Assembly (NCBI GenBank): GCA_026014705.1
Contig: JAOZHU010000021.1
Coordinates: 1 to 64,000, forward strand
DNA: 64,000 nt
Reading direction: 5' to 3'
Origin: Candidatus Bathyarchaeota archaeon
GTDB taxonomy: Archaea > Thermoproteota > Bathyarchaeia > Bathyarchaeales > Bathycorpusculaceae
The translations under genes and the position numbers were made by a program. The notes under the pieces were generated by a model. The model was not told the origin of the DNA, did no database searches, and worked only from the letters and a program-made list of their open reading frames with translations. Each line of letters starts with the position of its first letter. Positions within the stretch are counted from its first letter, which is position 1. Positions 53,051 through 62,557 of this stretch are shown here, one piece after another.

Positions 53051-53566
53051 ATGAGAATCGATCCAATTAAATCGCTAGCTCTGAAGAAGGAGATTTTTAT
53101 TTCTCATGGGAAAGACTTGAAGCCTTTGAACGAGCTGAAGGATATGCTTGTTAGTTTTGGGTTGACGCCGGTTGTTCTCAGCGAGCAGCCGAGCGGGGGG
53201 AAAACGGTGATAGAGAAGCTTGAAGCATACTCGGATGTTGGTTTTGCATTTGTAATTCTAACCCCTGATGATCTGGGTGGTTATGCTGAAACAGGAAGCG
53301 TATGGTCAAGACCGAAAAGGCTCAGAAAATTCCTAAGGACTGCTCACACGCGTCCTAGGCAAAACGTGGTTCTTGAATTCGGCTTTTTTGTGGGAAAATT
53401 GGGTCGCGACCGAGTCGCCTGTCTACTTAAGAAACCTGTTGAACAACCTTCAGACATGCAGGGCATAGTTTACTTAAGCTTCAAACAGACATTGGAAGAA
53501 ATAAGGATGGAAATATCGAAAGAGCTCAGAGCTGCCGGATATGAAATTGCGGAGAAATCGGCTTGA
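53051..53566 (+). CDS. TIR-like nucleotide-binding protein
   Basis: The 171-residue protein has the TIR-like fold of the predicted nucleotide-binding family: IFISHGKDLKPLNELKDMLV, GGKTVIEKLEAYSDVGFAFV, LTPDD, and RPRQNVVLEFGFFVGKLGRD with the glutamate expected at the NAD site. Proteins of this type occur in prokaryotic defence systems, where TIR domains destroy NAD or make signals, but this copy stands alone without a recognisable sensor. It is the best-preserved cargo gene of the integrated element, with its own TATA box (53004-53013). Confidence 0.8.
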   Translation: MRIDPIKSLALKKEIFISHGKDLKPLNELKDMLVSFGLTPVVLSEQPSGGKTVIEKLEAYSDVGFAFVILTPDDLGGYAETGSVWSRPKRLRKFLRTAHTRPRQNVVLEFGFFVGKLGRDRVACLLKKPVEQPSDMQGIVYLSFKQTLEEIRMEISKELRAAGYEIAEKSA

Positions 53567-53667
53567 CAACCTGCTAATCAGCAATGGCTTTGTGCACTTT
53601 CTCGAATCCAATTTGTGCAGCGAACAACCCTTAAACTTTTATTCAGAACACAACGGAGAGGCATAAT

Positions 53668-54878
53668 ATGCTCAATTCAGAGCACGAACCTTTAATCAAT
53701 GGTTTCGCCGATCCAAATTTTGAAGAAATAAGAGCCGAGTTTACGAAGAATTTTCTGACGAGAGGAGAAATAGGCGCTGCATGTGCAGTCTATCACAAGC
53801 AGAAGAAGGTTGTGGATCCCTGGGGCGGGCTACCGCGACACAAAAAAGACCCTGCCTTGGAAAGAGGATACCTTAGTGTGTCGCATCAACAACAAAAGGG
53901 CTTGCTGGAATTGCAGTAGCGGTGGCGCATTCCCGTGGACTCATCGGCTTCGATGAAACGGTTGCCACCTATTGGCCTGAATTCGCACAGAACAATAAAG
54001 AGAAGATAACAGTTAGGCAATTGCTGTCACACCAAGCCGGACTATGCGCTCTGGACAAGCCTTTGACTTACGCTGATGCAGCGGATCTTGATAAACGATC
54101 AGAAATTATTGAAGCTCAAAGACCTTTGTGGACTCCAGGAAGTAGACAGGGTTATCACGCAGTAACATTGGGATGGTATGAGAGCGAGTTAATCAGACGG
54201 GTGGATTCAAAGCATAGAAGTATCGCAATGTTTCTTCAAGACGAAGTTTGCAGACCACTGGGTTTGGAATTCTATATTGGTTTGCCGCCTGAAGTTTCGG
54301 ATTCACGAATAGCTGAAATTAGGGCTTTTGGCCTTCCCGAAATTAGTGGAGGGATCTACAAAATGCCCCTTTCCACTGCCATGAGTTTTCTGAATCCACT
54401 GTCAATGACTTCAAAGGCGTTTAGCTTTCCCAAACCTGCAGGCAGCAGTGAGCAGCAGAAAAGGCGCAATTTTCTGTCTTTTGAGGGTCCAGGGATCAAT
54501 GGGATTGGACAAGTTAGAAGTATAGCCAAGGCTTATAGTGCCCTTGTAACTGGTGGAGGAGAGTTAGGATTTAGAAAGGAAACAATAGAAGCCTTGACTG
54601 TTCCTTCAAACTCTGTTTCAAGGGTCTTGCGTGACGAGGTGCTAAAGATTAATACTTCTTTCTCAGTTGGTTTCGTAAAGCCTTTTTCCGCGTTCAATTT
54701 TGGCAGTGAGAATGCATTTGGAATGAACGGCACAGGCGGGTCAATTGGGTTCGCTGACCCCGATTTTCAAGTAGGCTTCGCGTATGCTCCGAATAATTGG
54801 CATTTTAGACTGTTTGATGACCCTCGACAAAAGGCATTGCTTGATGCATTAGCACTTTGTCTGAAAAGGATTTCTTAA
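53668..54878 (+). pseudogene. Beta-lactamase-family serine hydrolase, frameshifted twice
   Basis: The protein can be followed across three frames. The first frame runs to DPWGG (near 53825). The second gives YRDTKKTLPWKEDTLV. The third starts at VASTTKGLAGIAVAVAHSRG (near 53880), which contains the catalytic Ser-x-x-Lys (STTK), and continues intact to the stop at 54878 with LSHQAGLCALDKP and ATYWPEFAQ. Each break is explained by one extra base. The family (EstB/LACTB-like) hydrolyses esters or peptides. As it stands no full protein is made, unless the two indels are sequencing errors. Confidence 0.75.
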
Positions 54879-55102
54879 GAAAGAATTAGGATTCAAGGTA
54901 GTTGCTAATGTAGGCGCTTCTTGGGACTTTTAACGGAAATTGCGAGACAAAGCATGTGCAATTAGTCGGCTTATTTCTGCTTAGTCCAGAACAAGTAAAC
55001 TTTTGTCTGCAGCAACATTCCAACAACCTTTCCGAGCGGGAGTATCGCAAAATAGAATAGGCTGCTCAGCAAATACACCGATGCTTAGAGGAGCAAAGTG
55101 GC

Positions 55103-56623
55103 TTGAAGAAGTGGCTATTGGGCGTGGCTCTGCTTCTGGCTTTGGCTGTAGCGGCATTTGCCGCTTTGAGTTTCCAAGGCTTGTTTAACGGGGGTAGCAA
55201 CGCCCCGCATTTGGATCCTGCCTCGTCAGAGGGAATGCTATTCGAGAAAGATCCCATTGTCTATGCTGAGCTTAGGAGGAACTCCTTCGATGAACGCGTG
55301 GCAAACAGCTCGATGTTCATGACTTATGCTGCAAAAGACTTCCTGGAATGGAAACTGTTTGGCAATATAACTGTATTGAATACTGGGACAGGCACATATA
55401 GGGCAGAACTTCTCAGCAAAGAGACGGTGCAGTTCTTTGGGAATTACTCGGCGGCCCTCCACGAGTTAGGTCTCGCTGTTCACAGCAAAGAGTATCTGAA
55501 TATTGCCGGGAACTTGAGCCAAAACAACAAGGATACCGTAAACTTCAAGCCGCTCACAGACGTTGCAGGAAACCCCATAATCTTCCCAAAGCCTATTAGA
55601 GAATCCTGGAGTTTGGTTGACCAGATTAGGCAGCTGAAGGAATTAGGTTTTGACATTGAAAACTATCCAGACTTGGGGATGGCGCTCAGCTCGAAGGTGA
55701 TTGAGAACAACTGGATTGCATTTGACGACCCTCGCGGAATCAAGTGTTATTCGCCTAGTCTCACTGTGAGTAGCACAGCATATTCTGATCTTACACAAAC
55801 GCAATGGAAGCTATATCTTCAATTTAGCCCTCGCTTCGGAAGCAACACCGTTTACAACAGCTTGTCTTGGGACAATGTCGCTGAGCTGAAGAAGATCAGC
55901 TCGGACGAGGATGGATTGAGAACCGCCATCGCCTCAATATTCTATCTATCACCAACAGCTTACAATACAAAAGACGAAAAGCTCATGGATGGGATAGAGG
56001 CATCAAAGTTTAGTTTGCTTCAGGCAGCCGATCGATTCACCATTATTAGAGGTCTCTATCCTGAAGGGAAGATTGGACCTTGGGGAGATGATCCAAGAAA
56101 CTCCTATTACACAGAAATGGGCGACAGAGTAGGGTGGGGGACCCCCAACGCTATTGGACACTTCTTAGGAATTGATACAAATATTTTAGGCGGCGTTGGC
56201 TGGGCAGAGGGGATAAAAATTTGCAGAAACAATAATGGCCCTGATGGATTTTTAGTGAAGAATTATCCTTCCTATGATTTGGCAAGATTCGTAATCGGTT
56301 ATGAAAGAGTAATGGAAAATGCGCCAGAAAGTACTGTCATAGGTTCGTTGGCACCATCAGTTTTAAGGTTAGCAGGATTCCCGGTTAATCATATAGGTAT
56401 TTCACCTGTACCTCCAGGAAACTCAGGTATGCAATATGCAGTTGGCATCACTCAAAACATTGTAAAAGAATTAAAGAACACGTTTTCAAATGAAACTTTT
56501 CTTCTTGGTCCCGGATACACTATTAGTATGTTCTCTTGTGCAGAAGGATTAAAGAAAGACGGCGTGAATGAAGCATCTGCCTATTTTGGAAGTTCAAGCA
56601 TAAGACTTTTTAAAACACCATAG
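55103..56623 (+). CDS. Membrane-anchored or secreted protein, unknown
   Basis: The 506-residue product starts at TTG after GAGGAG with a signal or anchor helix (WLLGVALLLALAVAAFAAL). The rest is extracellular, with mixed composition and no repeats. FGNYSAALHELGLAVHSKEY and GWGTPNAIGHFLGIDTNILG are notable but match no family I know. It is the largest gene of the integrated element and is intact, unlike its neighbours. Confidence 0.65.
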   Translation: MKKWLLGVALLLALAVAAFAALSFQGLFNGGSNAPHLDPASSEGMLFEKDPIVYAELRRNSFDERVANSSMFMTYAAKDFLEWKLFGNITVLNTGTGTYRAELLSKETVQFFGNYSAALHELGLAVHSKEYLNIAGNLSQNNKDTVNFKPLTDVAGNPIIFPKPIRESWSLVDQIRQLKELGFDIENYPDLGMALSSKVIENNWIAFDDPRGIKCYSPSLTVSSTAYSDLTQTQWKLYLQFSPRFGSNTVYNSLSWDNVAELKKISSDEDGLRTAIASIFYLSPTAYNTKDEKLMDGIEASKFSLLQAADRFTIIRGLYPEGKIGPWGDDPRNSYYTEMGDRVGWGTPNAIGHFLGIDTNILGGVGWAEGIKICRNNNGPDGFLVKNYPSYDLARFVIGYERVMENAPESTVIGSLAPSVLRLAGFPVNHIGISPVPPGNSGMQYAVGITQNIVKELKNTFSNETFLLGPGYTISMFSCAEGLKKDGVNEASAYFGSSSIRLFKTP

Positions 56624-56842
56624 CGATATTAGGCGCAGAGAAGGGAACATTTAGAGCAGACTCCTTTACCACAAAATTGACCTCTGGATACACATTCTCC
56701 AGTTCCCGCATCAGCTCTTCGCATAACAGATGTCAGCACCCGTTTTTTACGCGGTGTGCTGGGAAAAGCTGGGTTTCTATCAGCTTCTCTCGAACGATGG
56801 AACTATAGAAATCAGGATACAAACTGGATGAATAAGGTATAA

Positions 56843-57154
56843 AAAGGGGCTCGAAAACGGCAACGACCCTTTGCTAAGCAAAATTATGGATTTCTGCAAG
56901 AAACACCGTTACATCCAGATCCGAGAAAATATGCGAGACGACCACTTCTTCAAGTAAAGCGCGCGCTCATGAAGGTCTTGGGACACAGGAACATCCAAAA
57001 CACAACGCTTTACACTCAGCTGATTAGCTTTGAAAGCGACGAATACCACTCAGCCACAGCAACCACGGTTCAAGACGCTCAGAAGCTTGTTGAAGCAGGT
57101 TTTGAATACGTCTGCGATTTCAACGAGGTTAAAGTCTTCAGGAAGCGTAAGTAG
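56843..57154 (+). pseudogene. Tyrosine recombinase (integrase) C-terminal remnant
   Basis: The end of the frame reads MKVLGHRNIQNTTLYTQLI, with the LGHxx box and the catalytic tyrosine context of archaeal integrases, then FESDEYHSATATTVQDAQKL and a conserved basic end. KGARKRQR at 56843 matches an earlier block, but the HxxRHW arginine box between them is not readable in frame. The gene has therefore lost its N-terminus and part of its active site. It points toward the tRNA-Pro 30 bases away. Confidence 0.75.
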
Positions 57155-57183
57155 ACCCTATTTAAATGGGGGCCTAGATTATC

Positions 57184-57205
57184 GTGGTGGGGCCGCTGGG
57201 ATTTG
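57184..57205. repeat. Right attachment-site copy within tRNA-Pro
   Basis: This is the tRNA copy of the 22-bp direct repeat found at 52862-52883. Confidence 0.75.
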
Positions 57206-57263
57206 AACCCAGGATCGCATGCGCCCCAGGCATGTATCCTAATCCATGCTAGACGACGGCCCC
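57185..57263 (-). tRNA. tRNA-Pro (GGG anticodon), CCA encoded
   Basis: The cloverleaf is complete: acceptor GGGGCCG/CGGCCCC, anticodon stem CATGC/GCATG with loop CTGGGGC (anticodon GGG), five-base variable loop, T arm CTGGG-TTCAAAT-CCCAG, discriminator A and encoded CCA. There is no intron. Its 3' end is the attachment site of the element to the left. Confidence 0.93.
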
Positions 57264-57575
57264 ACAGGACTGCGCGGGCGTTCGCCCGGTGGCGGGTTAG
57301 TGATTAATACGGTTCTTAAGTTAAAATCTTCTGGTCTGTTGAATCCACCTTTCCCAAGCGGTAAGCAAGCTCGAACTTGGTTTTTAGGAAGGGGAAGCGA
57401 TGCTGCCCTTAAGCGATTAGCGCGAAGAATGATTGAGACGAAGCGCGCTGTATATTTTTTTGTGGATTGTTTACTTAAAGGGCGTTGTTGAAGGTTTTGC
57501 GATTTATTGATTGAAAAGTCATTTGATAAATAAATTTGGAAAAACAGGGAGAATGGAAATATTCCATGCAAATGG
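57264..57575. other. Intergenic region upstream of tRNA-Pro
   Basis: A perfect hairpin CGGGCG-TT-CGCCCG lies about 15 bases before the tRNA 5' end. The rest has short frames on both strands without recognisable content; I call no gene here. Confidence 0.4.
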
Positions 57576-58076
57576 CTATTTCTTTGCTTTCGCTTCTTGG
57601 AAGAGCTTTTTCACTGCGCCGATTCGAGCTTTCTGCGCTAGCACGTCGCTCGTCACTAAGGTTAAGGCTTCTTCGGGGCACCATTTGATGCATTGGGGGC
57701 CGTCAGGTTTATCTTTGCATAAATCGCAGACGTAGACGATTTTGCTTTCTGGGTGCAGCATTATTGCGCCGTAGTCGCAGGCTTCGATGCACCATCCGCA
57801 GCCGTTGCATTTGTCCTTGTCTACGATTATTGCGCCTGTCTCCTCTGACTGCGTTAATGCGTCGCGTGGGCACGCGGCTATGCAGGCGGGTTCCTCGCAA
57901 AGTCTGCAAGCAACAGCCATGTTGGCTATCTGGTTCACGCGAACCACGCGTATGCGGGATTTCATAGGGTTAAAGGCTTTTTCCTTGGTCCATGAGCAAG
58001 CGTACTCGCAGATTTGGCAGCCTACGCATTTGTCAGGGTCGCAGGAAACGAATTTGCGTTCATGAATTTTCACCAT
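57576..58076 (-). CDS. Four-cluster ferredoxin, AOR partner
   Basis: The 166-residue protein holds cysteine motifs for four 4Fe-4S clusters: CVGCQICEYAC, CRLCEEPACIAACP, CNGCGWCIEAC and CDLCKDKPDGPQCIKWCP. It ends in a helical tail. Encoded 6 bases after the AOR gene, it should carry electrons to or from that enzyme. It is closely similar to the ferredoxin at 60123 and to the domain inserted in IorA. Confidence 0.93.
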   Translation of the reverse strand: MVKIHERKFVSCDPDKCVGCQICEYACSWTKEKAFNPMKSRIRVVRVNQIANMAVACRLCEEPACIAACPRDALTQSEETGAIIVDKDKCNGCGWCIEACDYGAIMLHPESKIVYVCDLCKDKPDGPQCIKWCPEEALTLVTSDVLAQKARIGAVKKLFQEAKAKK

Positions 58077-58082
58077 TTTTGT

Positions 58083-59942
58083 TTACGCCTCCTGCTTTCC
58101 TTCGACGATGCGTAACGCGTCGTCCATGCCGAGTTCTTTAAGCTTCTCGGTTGTGGGCAAGCCTTCCAGAGTCCAACCGCGTGCTGTGTAATAGTCATCC
58201 AGCAGCAAATCGAGTTCTTCCTGCGTTACCACTGCGCCTTTTACTGGTCCGTCGTCGGGTATGGGCAGGTTCATGACTTTCCACGGTAACGTGTCGTCTT
58301 TTCTGCCTAAGCCTTCGCGTACATTGATTACGCGGGCAATCGTGTTTATGCGTTCGCCTGCTTTTTTCAGTTCTTCAGGCGTCATGTCGAAACCTGTCAC
58401 GAGGCTGTAGAGTTTCGCCATGTCGGGCATCTCTTTGTAGTATGTGCCTCTTGAGAACTTGCAGACTATGAACGAGTCTATTAATGCGTAAGTATCCTCC
58501 ATGTCTCGCACCATTCTGCCTCTGCCCTTTTCCGCCTTTAAGCGGTCAACTTTGCCTTTAACGTCAAACGCGTAAGCGCCATGCCTGTTGTGGTCTGCCC
58601 CGCGGAAGGAAACCGCGAAACCCAAAGCGGCAGTTTTGAGACAGCGTAAATCGTAACCTGTAACTTCTAACCCTTTAATGTGTTGAGCGAGTTTTTCTGC
58701 GCCTTTGCCAATTTTCTGCCCGGCAATGCGCACGCCTTCAGCCAGCACATCGCCGATGCCTTCGCGTTTACCCATTTTCTCCAGAATCTGGATTAACGCT
58801 TCCGCGTTTCCAAAATTCGCTTCTACACCGCCCATGTCTGCTTTCGACAGGATGCCGTGTTCGTAGCAGTCCATGGCGAAGCCGACGATGACGCCTGCGC
58901 TTATGGCGTCCATGCCGTAATAGTTGCAGAGTTCCATGCCTTTTATTATGGCGTCAAGCTTGTCGATGCCGCAATAGGGTCCCAGCGCCCAAAGCGTCTC
59001 ATACTCCATCCGCGTCATCGTACCCTTGTAGGCGCCTTCTGGAACTATCACTTCATGTTCGCAACGCATGGCGCATGAGCTGCAGCCTATGATTTTCGCC
59101 ACGAACTTTTCGTTCAGCACTTCACCGCTTACTTTCTCTGCGTTTTCGAAGTGTGCGTTATTGTAGTTGCGGGTGGGCATGCAGTGTAACGCATTGTGGA
59201 CGAGGACGTTTTCAGGAGTGCCCAGCGTTCGGTACTTCTGCGTTGCTGGTCCCTTCATGCGCTCGTGGAATTCTTTAACCATGTCCATGAATTCGTCTGG
59301 TTTAGCGGGAACTATGTCGCGTGTGCCGCGGACAGCGATTGCCTTCAGGTTTTTGGAGCCCATGACTGCGCCCATACCTGTTCTTCCAGCAGCTCGTGTT
59401 TTCTCGTTTATTATGCACGCGATTCGGCTTAGTTTTTCTCCTGCTAAGCCTATGGATGCCACGCGAATGTAGTAGTCTCCAAGCTCATCTTTTATCGCGT
59501 CTTCGGTTTCGGCAGGTGACTTGCCCATAAGATGCGATGCGTCAAGCAGTTGCACTGAATCGTCGTCTATCCATAGGTAAACGGGCTTTTCCGATTTGCC
59601 TGTCAAAATAACTGCGTCGTATCCTGCTCGTTTCATTTCGGCGCCGAAAGTGCCATGTGCCACGGCTTCGCCGATGCCGAAAGTTGCTGGAGACTTCGAG
59701 ACGAACGCGTGCCCGTTTCCCGCCGTTGGAAACATTGTTCCAGATATCGGTCCAAGTGTCAGTATAAGCGGGTTGTCGGGGCTGAACGGGTCTACGCCTG
59801 CTTGCGAGTTGTCCAGCCACAGTTTCATGCCTAAACCTATGCCGCCGACGTATTTTTTAGCGATTTCTGTGTTTAATTGTTCGACTCGGGTTTTTCCCGT
59901 GGTCAGGTCGACACGAAGAACTCTACCAGCGTAACCGTACAA
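58083..59942 (-). CDS. Aldehyde:ferredoxin oxidoreductase, tungstopterin family
   Basis: The 619-residue enzyme has the AOR N-terminal domain (YGYAGRVLRVDLTTGKTRVE; YVGGIGLGMKLWLDN; PISGTMFPTAGNGHAFVSKS), cluster ligands CSSCAMRCEH and the later FIVCKFSRGTYY, and GMGAVMGSKNLKAIAVRG. It oxidises aldehydes to acids with ferredoxin, or the reverse. Start is TTG with GGAGG upstream. The exact aldehyde is not readable. A TATA box (59987-59995) begins its unit. Confidence 0.93.
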   Translation of the reverse strand: MYGYAGRVLRVDLTTGKTRVEQLNTEIAKKYVGGIGLGMKLWLDNSQAGVDPFSPDNPLILTLGPISGTMFPTAGNGHAFVSKSPATFGIGEAVAHGTFGAEMKRAGYDAVILTGKSEKPVYLWIDDDSVQLLDASHLMGKSPAETEDAIKDELGDYYIRVASIGLAGEKLSRIACIINEKTRAAGRTGMGAVMGSKNLKAIAVRGTRDIVPAKPDEFMDMVKEFHERMKGPATQKYRTLGTPENVLVHNALHCMPTRNYNNAHFENAEKVSGEVLNEKFVAKIIGCSSCAMRCEHEVIVPEGAYKGTMTRMEYETLWALGPYCGIDKLDAIIKGMELCNYYGMDAISAGVIVGFAMDCYEHGILSKADMGGVEANFGNAEALIQILEKMGKREGIGDVLAEGVRIAGQKIGKGAEKLAQHIKGLEVTGYDLRCLKTAALGFAVSFRGADHNRHGAYAFDVKGKVDRLKAEKGRGRMVRDMEDTYALIDSFIVCKFSRGTYYKEMPDMAKLYSLVTGFDMTPEELKKAGERINTIARVINVREGLGRKDDTLPWKVMNLPIPDDGPVKGAVVTQEELDLLLDDYYTARGWTLEGLPTTEKLKELGMDDALRIVEGKQEA

Positions 59943-59986
59943 ACTGTTGTTCCTCCATGTTTACGGGATTATTAGTCCAGTGAAAA

Positions 59987-59995
59987 CTATATTAA
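59987..59995 (-). promoter_or_regulatory. TATA box of AOR unit 1
   Basis: Minus-strand TTAATATAG, about 50 bases before the AOR start. The flank resembles the promoter of unit 2. Confidence 0.55.
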
Positions 59996-60122
59996 CTTAA
60001 TGGGTTCAGACGCAGAGAACCAACGACTCAAGTCTGTTCTTAATCGCGTTTTTGAACAGTAAAATGGTGGTTCCCAATGTGCAAAAAGGGAAGGGAGAAG
60101 AAAAGATTGGTGGCTGTGGTTG

Positions 60123-60635
60123 CTACTTGGCTTCTGCGGTTTTCTCTTTGGCTTCTTGGAACAGGTTCTTCACTGCCGACAACCGTGACTTCTGAGCAAG
60201 CTGCTGCGCACTGACGAAGCTCAAAGCCTCTTCAGGACACCACTTAACGCATTGGGGACCATCAGGCTGGTCTTTGCAGCTGTTGCACGTGAACACTACT
60301 TTCTTCTCTGGATGCATCATCATCGCTCCGAATTGGCATGCGCTGATGCACCATGCGCAGCCGTTGCAGGCGTTCTCGTCAACAATGATTATGCCCGTGT
60401 CCTCTTCCTGTGATAAGGCGTCGCGTGGGCACGCGGCTATGCATGCTGGGTCTTCGCAGTGGCGGCAAGTAACTGCCAAGTTGTTAAGTGGCCCCAACCG
60501 TAAGGCGCGGATTCTGGATTTTGTCGGGTTGTAAGTTTTCTCGTTGGTCATTGAGCAAGCGTATTCGCAGACTGTGCAGCCTATGCATTTTTCTGGGTCT
60601 GCAGTGACGAATTTTCTGTCTTGCGGTCGCACCAT
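60123..60635 (-). CDS. Four-cluster ferredoxin, AOR partner (second copy)
   Basis: The 170-residue protein has motifs CIGCTVCEYAC, CRHCEDPACIAACP, CNGCAWCISAC and CNSCKDQPDGPQCVKWCP. It lies 2 bases after the second AOR gene. It differs by many substitutions from the copy at 57576, so the duplication is old. Confidence 0.93.
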   Translation of the reverse strand: MVRPQDRKFVTADPEKCIGCTVCEYACSMTNEKTYNPTKSRIRALRLGPLNNLAVTCRHCEDPACIAACPRDALSQEEDTGIIIVDENACNGCAWCISACQFGAMMMHPEKKVVFTCNSCKDQPDGPQCVKWCPEEALSFVSAQQLAQKSRLSAVKNLFQEAKEKTAEAK

Positions 60636-60637
60636 GT

Positions 60638-62509
60638 TTACGCGCCTCCTTGCATAGCTTTTTCAGCTATGTAAGCCAAATCGCCCAAGCCGAGCTCCTT
60701 AAGCTTTTCAACGGTGGGTACGCCGTCTGCTGTCCAGCCTCGCACTGCATAGTAATCATCTAGCCCTATTTGGAATTCTTCCTCGTTGACAGCGACACCT
60801 TTTGCTGGTCCTTCCTCAGGCACTGGACAATTCTTAATCTTCCATGGTAGAGTATCATATTTCCTCGTGCCCTTACCCTCACGAATGTTAAAGAGCCTTG
60901 CGAGATTTTCGATTCTGTCGCCGACTTTCGCCATCTCCTCAGGAGTCATGGGAATGCCTGTGGCTAACGTGTAATAGTTCGCCAAATCTTTCCAGCCATC
61001 ATAATAGGTGCCTCTGGAAAACTTGCACACTATAAGCGAGTCAATGATGTTGTACATCTTGCTTTCATCTGCAATCAGTTTACCCCTGCCAGCTTCAATC
61101 TTGAAACGGTTCACCTTGCCTTTCACGTCAGGCGAGTAAGCACCGTTTCTGAGGTGGCAAGCGCCACGGAACGAAACACTAAAGCCCAATGCCGCGGTTT
61201 TCAACGTTCTGAGGTCATAACCTGGCAACTCTAAGCCCTTGATGTGGCAAGCATATTTTTCAGCACCGTTTCCGATTATTTCCGCTGCTCGCGCAACACC
61301 TTCCGCAAGTGCGTTGCCTAGCCAGCCTTCGCGTTTGCCTATTTTGTGAATAATCGCTATGAGGGCTTCGGCGTTTCCGAAGCGCAAGTCTATGCCGTCT
61401 GTCTGCTCCTTCGTTATCACGCCATGCTCGTAACAATCCATGGCGAACGCGACGACGACACCGATGGATATGCCGTCCATTCCATACTCATTCACAATCC
61501 GCATTGCTTCGATAATCGCGTCAAGACGGTCAACACCGCACAGGGGTCCCATAGACCAGAGGCACTCAAACTCCAAACGCGAAGTAGAACCTTGGTATGG
61601 TCCTTCAGGAACCACGGCGATGTGGTCGCACCGCATGCCGCAGGTTGCGCAACCTACAATTTTCTTCACGTAATGCTCATTCAAGTATTCGCCACTAACT
61701 TTCTGAGCGCCTTCAAACTGAGAGTTAGTAAAGTTTCTAGTAGCCAACGCATAAAGCGAATTAAGAACCAAAACGTTTTCAGGAGTTCCCAGTGTCTTGT
61801 ACTTCTTTGTTGCGGGTCCTTTCATGCGTTCGTGGATCATTTTGACGAATTCTTTGAAGCCGTCAAGGTTTGCTACATTGACGTCGTTTGTTCCGCGAAC
61901 CGCCACGGCTTTAAGGTTTTTTGAACCCATCACAGCGCCCATGCCTGTTCTTCCAATCGCACGGAACTCATCGTTTATTATACATGCTATGCGGCAAAGC
62001 TTCTCGCCTGCTTCACCGATTGCTGATACCCGGATATAATAGTCGCCAAGTTCCTCCCTGATTGCGACGTCAGTCTCGTAAGGTGATTTCCCCGTAAGCT
62101 GCTCTGCGTTTCTTATCTCTACTTTGTCGTCATCAATCCACAAGTACGACAGTTTGTCCGCTTTACCTGTGATAATAACTGCATCGTAGCCTGCGCGCTT
62201 CAAGTCAGGACCGAAAAATCCGTGAGCTTTGGCTTCGCCTACGCCTCCTGTTGCAGGTGATTTAGAGACAACGGCGTAGCCGTTTCCGGCTGTGGGTCCC
62301 ATTGTTCCGCTGAGTGGGCCAGTGGCGAATATCAGCGGGTTGTCTGGGCTGAACGGGTCTGTGCCTGCTTTGGAGTTGTCCATGAGTAGGCGTATGCCTA
62401 AGCCTATTCCTCCTATGTAGTTTTTGGCTAGTTCTTCGTTGAGGGGTTCAGTAGAAATTTTTCCTGTTGTGAGGTTTACTCGGAGAATTTTGCCTGCGTA
62501 CGCAAACAT
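60638..62509 (-). CDS. Aldehyde:ferredoxin oxidoreductase, tungstopterin family (second copy)
   Basis: The enzyme has FAYAGKILRVNLTTGKISTE, PLSGTMGPTAGNGYAVVSKS, GMGAVMGSKNLKAVAVRG and the cluster motif CATCGMRCDH. I start at ATG 62509, which gives the same MxxYAG start as the neighbouring copy and has GGAG about 10 bases upstream; a GTG five codons earlier is part of that site. It is a clear paralogue of the first AOR. Confidence 0.93.
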   Translation of the reverse strand: MFAYAGKILRVNLTTGKISTEPLNEELAKNYIGGIGLGIRLLMDNSKAGTDPFSPDNPLIFATGPLSGTMGPTAGNGYAVVSKSPATGGVGEAKAHGFFGPDLKRAGYDAVIITGKADKLSYLWIDDDKVEIRNAEQLTGKSPYETDVAIREELGDYYIRVSAIGEAGEKLCRIACIINDEFRAIGRTGMGAVMGSKNLKAVAVRGTNDVNVANLDGFKEFVKMIHERMKGPATKKYKTLGTPENVLVLNSLYALATRNFTNSQFEGAQKVSGEYLNEHYVKKIVGCATCGMRCDHIAVVPEGPYQGSTSRLEFECLWSMGPLCGVDRLDAIIEAMRIVNEYGMDGISIGVVVAFAMDCYEHGVITKEQTDGIDLRFGNAEALIAIIHKIGKREGWLGNALAEGVARAAEIIGNGAEKYACHIKGLELPGYDLRTLKTAALGFSVSFRGACHLRNGAYSPDVKGKVNRFKIEAGRGKLIADESKMYNIIDSLIVCKFSRGTYYDGWKDLANYYTLATGIPMTPEEMAKVGDRIENLARLFNIREGKGTRKYDTLPWKIKNCPVPEEGPAKGVAVNEEEFQIGLDDYYAVRGWTADGVPTVEKLKELGLGDLAYIAEKAMQGGA

Positions 62510-62557
62510 GTTATTCTTCTCCACATGTGTTGATAGCTTATTTAGTCAAAATGAAAA

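Larger units (their letters stand above)
52862..57205. mobile_element. Decayed integrated element in tRNA-Pro
   Basis: The 4.3-kb segment lies between two 22-bp copies of the tRNA-Pro 3' end. The intact tRNA is at the right side and an integrase C-terminal remnant is 30 bases from it, which is the usual place. Cargo is a TIR-like protein, a frameshifted beta-lactamase-family gene and an anchored unknown protein. No replication or capsid gene remains. Broken genes suggest an old insertion that can no longer move. Confidence 0.7.

Noticed and set aside
57246-57491. An 81-codon plus-strand frame starting inside the tRNA-Pro gene
   Set aside because: It overlaps the tRNA on the opposite strand and has no family features.
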